DNA of 64,000 bases from Lwoffella lincolnii (GTDB taxonomy: Bacteria > Pseudomonadota > Gammaproteobacteria > Pseudomonadales > Moraxellaceae): contig NZ_MUYT01000004.1 in NCBI RefSeq assembly GCF_002014765.1, positions 1 to 64,000 of the forward strand, written 5' to 3'. Position 1 is the first letter of the stretch. Each line of letters starts with the position of its first letter. A program made the position numbers and the translations under genes. Shown here in pieces: positions 58,594-64,000 of this stretch. Under the pieces are notes generated by a model, which was not told the DNA's origin, searched no databases, and saw only the letters and a program-made list of their open reading frames with translations.

Positions 58594-58622
58594 TTGTAAA
58601 ATAAGATTAACTGGTGTATAAT
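58594..58622 (+). promoter_or_regulatory. ssrA promoter
   Basis: TTGTAA (58594-58599), a 17-base spacer and a perfect TATAAT (58617-58622), 12 bases before the mature 5' end of tmRNA. Confidence 0.75.
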
Positions 58623-58634
58623 AGGTCGTTCTTT

Positions 58635-58992
58635 GGGGATGTTCTGGCTTCGACGCTGGTAATGAAACTCAATGAGGCATGTCGAGAGAGTATGCCCTCT
58701 CGTAAATCAAGCATATATTAAAATAGTCGCAAACGACGAAACTTACGCTCTAGTAGCTTAAGGGCTGCTTAGGACGGCACAGATTGCCTTTGGTCTGGTT
58801 GCTCTCCTAGAAGCGAACGTACGAAGGATGGTCTAAGTTAGCGTTCCGATGACTTAGGCGAAATTTAGGAAATCGCCCTATCCACCCTGACTGTCGGGTC
58901 GGTGTGGGTTAAAGCCAAAGACAGAGCCTAAACATGTAGAATCATGAGCGTAGTGCTGGCGGACGCGGGTTCAACTCCCGCCATCTCCACCA
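58635..58992 (+). ncRNA. ssrA: Transfer-messenger RNA (tmRNA)
   Basis: One-piece tmRNA of about 358 bases that rescues stalled ribosomes with SmpB. The 5' GGGGAUGUUCUGGCUUCGAC and the 3' GGUUCAACUCCCGCCAUCUCCACCA form the tRNA-like domain, and CCA is encoded. The resume codon GCA is at 58729 and the tag frame runs to the TAA at 58759-58761. The tag is ANDETYALVA after the charged Ala, so it differs from E. coli ANDENYALAA by Thr for Asn and Val for Ala. A strong promoter and terminator flank it. Confidence 0.97.
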
Positions 58993-59034
58993 TCTATCAA
59001 AATTAAAGAAAATCAAACTTAATTAAAATCAGTT

Positions 59035-59071
59035 AAAAACCCTTGAGAATACTAAATCTCAAGGGTTTTTT
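59035..59071 (+). terminator. ssrA terminator
   Basis: 14-bp stem (59035-59048 with 59057-59070), 8-base loop, T run on the 3' side. Confidence 0.92.
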
Positions 59072-59192
59072 GTTTTACAAACTTAATCATGATACCATCA
59101 TATGGTAAAAAAATTAAAAAATGGCACAAATCCACATAAAATAAAAGAACAGCGAATCAACACAACCTAATCACCAGTCCCTACGTTTTTGC

Positions 59193-59582
59193 TTAACCCA
59201 AGCCCAAGTAACATTTTTGATCTTTCGGTGTGTAGGCATAAGGTCGATATTCATTGGATTTAAAGCCACTTTCATCAAGGTAGATAATGGGTCGGTTAGC
59301 TTGCTGGTGTTGGATAAGTTGCTCAGTAAAGGCTGTACGTTTGGTGTCATCAGCTTTAGGGTGTTTCAATGTCTTTTTTTGAGTGATTTTGAGTCGCTGT
59401 AGGGCAATTCCAATGGCTCGTTGGGTGAAGTTAAAGCGGAACGGCTCGTTCTCGTTGATGGTGGTATATATGGGTTTCTACGTCTTGGCGTAGTGCGTCC
59501 ATGTCTATTTTCAATTTGCGTGTGATGACCACCTTGCGTTTTGGTTGTTTTTTCCAGTTTTGAATGGTGGTTTTAACTTACC
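59193..59582 (-). pseudogene. IS630-family transposase remnant
   Basis: On the minus strand the translation reads KTTIQNWKKQPKRK, then IDMDALRQDVETH, then after a frameshift near 59430-59445 FTQRAIGIALQRLKITQKK, and then IIYLDESGFKSNEYRPYAY with the first catalytic Asp of the DDE domain. The rest of the catalytic domain is missing and the frame ends at 59193. This is the helix-turn-helix plus start of the DDE domain of an IS630-type transposase, with at least one frameshift and both ends lost. No terminal inverted repeats were found. It is the first sign of insertion after tmRNA. Confidence 0.75.
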
Positions 59583-59589
59583 CCTTGCC

Positions 59590-59745
59590 AAGCTTGGGCA
59601 GATTTGGCAAATCAATGACGATACCGGCGGCGGTGATGGGGCGTTTAATGCCCTAATTACATCGGTTGGGCTGTCAGTCAGCCGTGATGGTGATGCGGTG
59701 GTGGTGTGGCAGACGGTGGGGATGGATAGGTATGTGGATGTTTAA
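59590..59745 (+). pseudogene. 3' fragment of a phage-like gene
   Basis: About 50 codons with no credible start, in the frame LGQIWQINDDTGGGDGAFN and ending in WQTVGMDRYVDV and a stop. It is clearly richer in G+C than the surroundings. The Gly/Asp-rich style resembles C-terminal ends of phage structural proteins, but I cannot name the family. Its 5' side is cut by the transposase remnant. The gene probably continued as part of a phage module running on the plus strand into the fragment at 60340. Confidence 0.45.
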
Positions 59746-59752
59746 AATGCGT

Positions 59753-60028
59753 TTAAAATGCGTGAGTGTCTAAATACTCTCGTAAGGCATCGTTCATGCG
59801 TGTTTGCCAGCCTTTGCCTGTGGCACGAAAGCGGTCAATGATGTCACTGTCATAGCGGACGGTAATGGCTTGTTTTGGCTTGGCTTTTGGGGGGTTGCCA
59901 AGTTTGGTTTGTAGTGATGTTGGCAAACCTTGCAAACGGGTGGCATTGGCAAACATGTCCTCTGTCCACTCTGGGTTTTCAAAGTCGGTTTTTTCAGGGT
60001 CTTTGGGTTTGATGGCTAAACTGGTCAT
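59753..60028 (-). CDS. brnA: BrnA-family antitoxin
   Basis: DNA-binding antitoxin of the type II BrnT/BrnA pair; it neutralises the toxin and represses the operon. The 91-residue protein has a charged N-terminal region containing NPEWTEDMFANAT, then the ribbon-helix-helix part KQAITVRYDSDIIDRFRATGKGWQTRMNDALREYLDTHAF, typical of BrnA C termini. It follows brnT and overlaps it by 35 bases, an unusually long overlap suggesting translational coupling. It converges on a phage-like fragment. Confidence 0.88.
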   Translation of the reverse strand: MTSLAIKPKDPEKTDFENPEWTEDMFANATRLQGLPTSLQTKLGNPPKAKPKQAITVRYDSDIIDRFRATGKGWQTRMNDALREYLDTHAF

Positions 60029-60281
60029 ATTTTTTACACTCTCTTTGATTGGCTTTTCTAAAGCTGATGATGCGAATGCCTAGGTCAACTTCACAAAACA
60101 CAAGGGCGTATAGACGATTATCAATCAACCCAAGTGATGAATAGCGAGTTTCAGGGTATGGTTTGCGTGTGTCTTGCCATATCAGGGCGGTGGTAAAATC
60201 AAAGTCAATCGCCATGGCAAACGGCAAACCACGTTCTTCAATGTTCTTTTGGTTTTTGATGGGGTCGTATTCAATGTGCAT
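59994..60281 (-). CDS. brnT: BrnT-family ribonuclease toxin
   Basis: RelE-fold ribonuclease toxin that stops translation when freed from BrnA. The 95-residue protein has the family opening EYDPIKNQKNIEERGLPFAMAIDFDF, the middle ETRYSSLGLIDNRLYALVFCEVD and the C-terminal RIISFRKANQRECKKYDQF, where the conserved RxxSxRxA/N residues form the active region. The C terminus extends a few residues into the brnA frame overlap. Reading order is toxin first, antitoxin second. It is embedded among phage-like debris. Confidence 0.88.
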   Translation of the reverse strand: MHIEYDPIKNQKNIEERGLPFAMAIDFDFTTALIWQDTRKPYPETRYSSLGLIDNRLYALVFCEVDLGIRIISFRKANQRECKKYDQFSHQTQRP

Positions 60282-60339
60282 GGGTGCATGACAGGTTGGT
60301 TGGTTTTTATATTGTAACCAAAAAAAGGGGCGTGTAAAG

Positions 60340-60471
60340 ATGAATTTATTAAGCCAGTTTCAGCAGATTTTTAGCGACAATCCTAGGGGTTATGCGACCG
60401 TTACAGGCATCAAATCTGATGGGACGTTGATAGCCACCACGCCTAAAATATCCATGCACAAATTAAAATAA
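60340..60471 (+). pseudogene. 5' fragment of a phage-like gene
   Basis: A 43-codon frame starting MNLLSQFQQIFSDNPRGYA and continuing TVTGIKSDGTLIATTP, then losing its pattern and stopping at 60469. The style fits the first part of a short phage structural protein, truncated after about 35 residues. It is on the plus strand like the fragment at 59590, with brnTA inserted between on the other strand. The family is not named. Confidence 0.45.
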
Positions 60472-60680
60472 TTTTATGTAAGAATTTTTGGCGGTTTGCA
60501 GGACTTACCAAATTCTTTGGTAAATTAAAAAGATGCTATATTCTTCAATATTTTTTAATAATTTGCAATCTTAAACAAAAAAATCTCAAATCAGGGGAGA
60601 TTTGAGACATTAATTTTATAAAAATTAAAGTATTATCTACTTTGATAAAAGGCACTTTGACAAGTGGAATCCTTAATAAA
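60472..60680. other. AT-rich spacer with hairpins
   Basis: After the phage-like fragment the sequence turns very AT-rich. A perfect 8-bp palindrome with a 3-base loop, TTACCAAA/TTTGGTAA, lies at 60505-60523. The tRNA terminator follows. No gene is seen. Confidence 0.5.
60577..60607 (-). terminator. Terminator of the tRNA operon
   Basis: 9-bp stem (60584-60592 with 60599-60607). On the minus strand it is followed by seven T, 74 bases past tRNA-Asp. Confidence 0.8.
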
Positions 60681-60757
60681 TGGCGCAGCGGACGGGACTC
60701 GAACCCGCGACCCCCGGCGTGACAGGCCGGTATTCTAACCAACTGAACTACCGCTGC
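60681..60757 (-). tRNA. tRNA-Asp (anticodon GTC)
   Basis: 77 bases including the encoded CCA. Acceptor GCAGCGG pairs with CCGCTGC, the D arm GTTCAGTTGG and the T arm GGTTCGAGTCC are standard, and the anticodon stem-loop is CGGCC-TGTCACG-CCGGG. It is the second gene of a tRNA-Val/tRNA-Asp operon read on the minus strand. Confidence 0.97.
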
Positions 60758-60866
60758 TTAGGTCGCTTTGATTAAGTTGATGGCAATTTATTGTTTAGTT
60801 TTGACAGCTTAACTAACTGCCTAACCAAAAAGATTGCCTAACCAAAAAAAGTCATGAGCAAGAAAT

Positions 60867-60942
60867 TGGTGGGTGGTGACGGGGTCGAACCGCCGACATT
60901 CTGCGTGTAAGGCAGACGCTCTACCAACTGAGCTAACCACCC
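60867..60942 (-). tRNA. tRNA-Val (anticodon TAC)
   Basis: 76 bases including the encoded CCA. Acceptor GGGTGGT, D arm AGCTCAGTTGGTAGAG, anticodon stem-loop CTGCC-TTACACG, and T arm GGTTCGACCCC are clear. It is first in the operon, with a consensus promoter just upstream. Confidence 0.97.
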
Positions 60943-60959
60943 TTGCTCTGTGGGTGTGT

Positions 60960-60987
60960 ATTATATACGGTTTAAATTCTCTGTCAA
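60960..60987 (-). promoter_or_regulatory. Consensus promoter of the tRNA-Val/Asp operon
   Basis: On the minus strand TTGACA (60987-60982), a 16-base spacer, TATAAT (60965-60960), about 18 bases before tRNA-Val. Both hexamers are perfect. Confidence 0.88.
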
Positions 60988-61086
60988 ACGCTTTTTTAAA
61001 CTTTTTTCGTTTGGTGCATCATGCTTCCACCATAACCATCAACATGGTTAGACAATAAAATTAACATAATAGCCACCCTATATTGG

Positions 61087-61509
61087 TTAACTTTTATCAA
61101 GATTAATCGCCACTGAGTTGATGCAATATCTCATGCCTGTGGTATCTTTAGGCCCATCAGGGAACACATGCCCCAAATGACCACCACAGTTATTGCAAGT
61201 CACTTCAATGCGTCGCATGCCATGTGAGGTGTCTAAGTGTTCATCAACGGCAGTGTCATCAATGGTTTTGTCAAAGCTTGGCCAACCACAACCTGAATCA
61301 AACTTGGCATCAGAAGTGAATAATTTAGCCCCACAGCCACCACAGCGATAGATGCCAGTGTCTTTGCAGTCATTATACTTTCCTGTAAAGGGGCGTTCTG
61401 TGCCTTTATTGCGTAAAATATGATATTGTTCAGCGGTTAATCGATTTTGCCAGTCCTGTTCGGTTAACTGGTCAATCTGTGTTTTGCTCAGTTGTGTGTC
61501 ATTCATCAT
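61087..61509 (-). CDS. msrB: Methionine-R-sulfoxide reductase MsrB
   Basis: Repairs methionine-R-sulfoxide in proteins, cytosolic. The 140-residue protein shows the zinc Cys pairs ([11 protein letters not shown] and [14 protein letters not shown]), [11 protein letters not shown] and the catalytic [10 protein letters not shown] near the C terminus. It is a single-domain form, without MsrA. Two ATGs stand in tandem at the start. fpr lies 47 bases upstream on the same strand, so they may be co-transcribed. Confidence 0.95.
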   Translation of the reverse strand: MMNDTQLSKTQIDQLTEQDWQNRLTAEQYHILRNKGTERPFTGKYNDCKDTGIYRCGGCGAKLFTSDAKFDSGCGWPSFDKTIDDTAVDEHLDTSHGMRRIEVTCNNCGGHLGHVFPDGPKDTTGMRYCINSVAINLDKS

Positions 61510-61556
61510 TATTTTTTACCTCATGTTATTGATTGTTAGTGATTCATTTTTAATCA

Positions 61557-62330
61557 TTAGCCCACAAATGCTCGTTCAACCACGTAGTCAGCAGGTTCGC
61601 CCATACGGGGTGATATGGACAGCCCAAAATTATCTAGGATTTTTGAAGTGTCTTCATTCATCATCATGCTGCCACAAATCATCACACGGTCATCAGTTTG
61701 ATTGATTGGGGGCAGTCCAATGTCATCAAACAACTTGCCAGACTCAAGTAATGTGGTGATGCGTCCTTGGTTTTTGAATTCATCACGAGTGACGGTGGGG
61801 TAGTAGATGAATTTTTCTTTTACCCACTCACCAAAGATGTCGTCATTGGGCAGCTGGTATTCAAACAGTTCTCGATACGCCAAGTCTTCAATCTTACGTA
61901 CCCCATGTACCAATATGACTTTATCAAAGCGTTCATACACTTCAGGGTCACGGCACAATGATAAAAACGGAGCAAGCCCTGTGCCTGTTGCCAACATATA
62001 TAAATGTTTGCCAGGTAAAAGGTCGTCAAGAACCAATGTGCCAGTGGGTTTTTTACTGACTAAGAGTTCATCGCCCACTTGAATGTGTTGTAAGCGTGAA
62101 GTCAACGGACCGTTTTGCACTTTAATGGAGAAAAATTCCAAATACTCTGCATAATTGGGGCTGGCGATGGAGTACGCACGCACCAAGGGTCTGTCGTCCA
62201 CCATTAAGCCTATCATGGCAAATTCACCATTACGAAAACGCAAGCCGTCATCACGGGTGGTTTTGATGGTAAATAAGCTGTCGTTCCAGTGATGAACGTG
62301 AGTAACGGTCTCGGTGCGAAATTTAGACAT
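61557..62330 (-). CDS. fpr: Ferredoxin/flavodoxin-NADP+ reductase
   Basis: FAD enzyme that passes electrons from NADPH to ferredoxin or flavodoxin. The 257-residue protein has the FAD-binding RAYSIASPNY, the NADP domain ATGTGLAPFLSLCRDPEVYERFDKVILVHGVR, MICGSMMMNEDT and the bacterial-class C terminus ending YVVERAFVG. It has the short FPR type without plastid features. A TTGCC-like weak ribosome site precedes the ATG. It converges with no gene; trmO is divergent 70 bases away. Confidence 0.94.
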   Translation of the reverse strand: MSKFRTETVTHVHHWNDSLFTIKTTRDDGLRFRNGEFAMIGLMVDDRPLVRAYSIASPNYAEYLEFFSIKVQNGPLTSRLQHIQVGDELLVSKKPTGTLVLDDLLPGKHLYMLATGTGLAPFLSLCRDPEVYERFDKVILVHGVRKIEDLAYRELFEYQLPNDDIFGEWVKEKFIYYPTVTRDEFKNQGRITTLLESGKLFDDIGLPPINQTDDRVMICGSMMMNEDTSKILDNFGLSISPRMGEPADYVVERAFVG

Positions 62331-62400
62331 AACCTATCCTTACTAGAGTTTTTAAAGAAATGAAATAACAAAATGACGTGAGTGGTCGTATAATAAGCAC

Positions 62401-63309
62401 ATGAATAAGCACATTGCCAGCCATATAAAAAGCCAGCTCAATATGATAGCAAAAAATGACACAAATTGCCCAATTAACGCCAGTTTGGAACATGATGATT
62501 TGGAGCATGACAATATGGAACATCACCTTGCAAATTTAGCAGATGTAACCTTGCCTGTGGTGGGGGTGCATCACTCACCCATGACGCAAAAATTTGGTTT
62601 ACCACGCCAGCCTAATTTGGTTGATGTGCGGTCTGTCATTGAGTTGTTGCCCCCTTATGACGTGTTTGATGCGGTTGTGGGATTGGATAATTTTAGTCAT
62701 CTGTGGTTGCATTGGTATTTTCATGCCAATCGTCAAGCAACGCAAACAGAGCATTCACAAGCCCAATTTAGAACAAAAATACGTCCACCAAGGTTGGGTG
62801 GTAATGACAAAGTGGGTGTATTTGCCAGTCGTAGCATGTACCGTCCCAGTCAGATGGGCATGTCGGTGGTGCGTTTGCAGGGCATTGAAACAAGACAGGG
62901 ACAGTTGCTGATTCATGTCATTGGGGCAGATTTATTGGATAAAACGCCCATTTTAGACATTCGCCCTTATATGAGTTATAGCGATGCCATTATTGATAGC
63001 CATGACGGTTATGCCGATGCCAAACCATCAACTTGCCAAGTGCATGTTTGTCAAGATGCCAAATGCCAGTTTGATAAGATTGTTAAAGACTTGCAGACAG
63101 AGGGTTTGATGAATGACCATTTGCTTACTTCTTTACATGATGCTGATTGGCACATCATCACCGCCTTGATTGCTCAAGATCCACGCCCTGCTTATCGTCA
63201 AAAGGTCAGTCAGCGAGAGTATGTCATGCGTTATAAAAATATTGACGTGCGTTTTGTACAAAGAACACAAGGACAGTTAGAAGTGATTGGGGTTGATAAA
63301 ATAGCTTAA
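62401..63309 (+). CDS. trmO: tRNA (t6A37)-N6-methyltransferase TrmO
   Basis: Beta-barrel SAM enzyme that methylates t6A37 to m6t6A in threonine tRNA; formerly TsaA/YaeB. The 302-residue protein has VGVHHSPMTQKFGLPRQPNLV, HLWLHWYFH, PPRLGGNDKVGVFASRSMYRPSQMGMSVVRL and LDIRPYMSYSD. The C-terminal domain has RQKVSQREYVMRYKNIDVRFV. The first ~50 residues are polar and duplicated in style (EHDDLEHDNMEHH), so the true start may be later; no ribosome site decides it. Confidence 0.9.
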   Translation: MNKHIASHIKSQLNMIAKNDTNCPINASLEHDDLEHDNMEHHLANLADVTLPVVGVHHSPMTQKFGLPRQPNLVDVRSVIELLPPYDVFDAVVGLDNFSHLWLHWYFHANRQATQTEHSQAQFRTKIRPPRLGGNDKVGVFASRSMYRPSQMGMSVVRLQGIETRQGQLLIHVIGADLLDKTPILDIRPYMSYSDAIIDSHDGYADAKPSTCQVHVCQDAKCQFDKIVKDLQTEGLMNDHLLTSLHDADWHIITALIAQDPRPAYRQKVSQREYVMRYKNIDVRFVQRTQGQLEVIGVDKIA

Positions 63310-63450
63310 CATAAAATGGGCTAAAGCTGGCTCATTGTTCTATTAAGGTGTCCTATCAAGATGGGTAATCATGGGCAATTAAGTGACTTGTGCCATGTTG
63401 CTTAACAAGTTATCATTAAAAAATTATGATTATCAAAAATGGATAAGTTT

Positions 63451-63690
63451 ATGAAACAGCAAACCCAAGTGAAAAAGCTGACTTTAGTTGCTCTGACAGC
63501 CATGATGGTTTTGACAGGTTGTAATACCATCAGTGGTCTTGGTCAAGACATATCCGCAGTTGGTAATACCGTCAGTAACAGTGCCAGTCAAGTTAAACAA
63601 AGAATGGGAGGGCATGACGGACATACAGGATATGGAGAATATGCAGGGCATGGCGGATATGGAGGGCATGACGGATATGCAGGATATTAG
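63451..63690 (+). CDS. Entericidin-like lipoprotein with Gly/His/Tyr-rich tail
   Basis: A 79-residue lipoprotein: signal peptide with lipobox (MVLTGC, Cys about residue 25), then the entericidin-type core NTISGLGQDISAVGNTVSNSASQVKQ. After residue ~50 an unusual repetitive tail of Gly, His, Tyr and Asp follows, built from units like GHGGYGGHDGY. The ATG at 63451 has GGATAAG before it; an in-frame ATG 12 bases earlier is also possible. Entericidins A/B form a toxin-antidote pair in E. coli, but these may only be small envelope lipoproteins. A paralogue follows at 63875. Confidence 0.78.
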   Translation: MKQQTQVKKLTLVALTAMMVLTGCNTISGLGQDISAVGNTVSNSASQVKQRMGGHDGHTGYGEYAGHGGYGGHDGYAGY

Positions 63691-63874
63691 GGACATGCCT
63701 TTTTGTTGGCAACACTCTATTTATCACATGCCCTTGATAACATTTTATATACAATACAAAAACAGACAAACAAGTCGGTTTTATGCCATGCTTAATGTTG
63801 GTTGCGTGTATTTATTTATGTCATTCATGTAATGATGCAAACTCAATTTTATCTTTATCTTTTTGGAGACATTT

Positions 63875-64000
63875 ATGAAGAAAAAGCTAACCTTAGTTGC
63901 CTTGGCTGCCATGATGGTTTTGACAGGTTGTAATACCATCAGTGGTTTTGGTAAAGACGTATCAAAAGCAGGTGACACTGTCAGCGACACTGCCAATGAC
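63875..64000 (+). CDS. Second entericidin-like lipoprotein, cut by the window end
   Basis: First 42 residues of a paralogue of the gene just upstream, with nearly the same signal peptide (KKLTLVALAAMMVLTGC) and core NTISGFGKDVSKAGDTVSDTAND. GGAG precedes the ATG. The 3' end is outside the window, so whether it keeps the Gly/His/Tyr tail is unknown. The 184-base spacer between the two copies is AT-rich and shows no terminator. Confidence 0.8.
   Translation, partial: MKKKLTLVALAAMMVLTGCNTISGFGKDVSKAGDTVSDTAND

Noticed and set aside
59217..59402. 61-codon plus-strand frame
   Set aside because: Antisense of the IS630 transposase remnant.
58635..60757. Attachment-site duplication of the tmRNA 3' end
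   Set aside because: I looked for a second copy of the tmRNA or tRNA 3' sequence bounding the island and saw none inside the window.
60545..61058. Frames overlapping the two tRNA genes
   Set aside because: The stretch is explained by tRNA-Asp, tRNA-Val, their promoter and terminator.

Overview
The window looks like chromosomal DNA from a Gammaproteobacterium of the family Moraxellaceae, most likely Moraxella or a close relative. The reasons are the moderately AT-rich composition, the rpsF-rpsR-rplI-tmRNA order, the ubiE-ubiJ-ubiB order, a long-form GAPDH next to obgE and pgk, and small lipoproteins of a Moraxellaceae type. This assignment rests on gene content recalled from memory, not on a search. 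Almost everything is housekeeping sequence, densely packed in short operons on both strands.

Layout. 1-350 holds the end of an IS200/IS605-type element with a folded omega-RNA-like 3' part and no visible tnpB, abutting the 3' end of tolB. 0.4-11.6 kb: tolB, ftsY, yebC, a Kv-type channel, an ABC1 kinase, aroQ, a cold-shock protein, a MATE exporter, hemW and trmL. 11.7-14.9 kb: a cluster of a CstA transporter, a small protein ending Cys-Cys-stop and an ArsA/Get3-type ATPase. 14.9-26 kb: an esterase, ccoS, a TauE/SafE protein with a His-rich tail, a RhlB-type helicase, a repeat-bearing Sel1 protein, kdtA, rsmE, a CmoM-like methyltransferase and an L,D-transpeptidase. 26-36.5 kb: prmB followed by a DUF3883-like remnant, aroC, gap, obgE, pgk, ruvA, ruvB and a GDSL esterase. 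36.5-48.3 kb: recJ, a DUF697-like protein, a double-domain PPK2 enzyme, ubiE-ubiJ-ubiB, ybeY, ychF and a 48-residue cysteine/glycine-tailed protein. 48.5-58.5 kb: a lipase-like lipoprotein, sthA, a DUF4377 lipoprotein, divergent ppsR/ppsA, an RDD protein and rpsF-rpsR-rplI.

58.6-61 kb is the one clear accessory spot. It starts after tmRNA (ssrA) and ends at a tRNA-Val/tRNA-Asp operon. Between them lie a frameshifted IS630-type transposase remnant, two truncated phage-like reading frames and a BrnT/BrnA toxin-antitoxin pair. The window ends with msrB, fpr, trmO and two tandem entericidin-like lipoprotein genes, the second cut by the window edge.

How the genes work together. Ubiquinone synthesis (ubiE, ubiJ, ubiB), cytochrome cbb3 assembly (ccoS), sthA and fpr serve respiration and redox balance. 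ppsA with its regulator ppsR, gap, pgk and the CstA-type transporter point to gluconeogenic growth on organic and amino acids. RNA and translation factors (trmL, rsmE, prmB, trmO, ybeY, obgE, yebC, hemW, ychF) are scattered singly. The most unusual sequence-level trait is the many perfect short tandem duplications (8-20 bp units, 2-7 copies), mostly in leaders and gene junctions and sometimes in frame inside coding regions. Several could vary expression or protein length.
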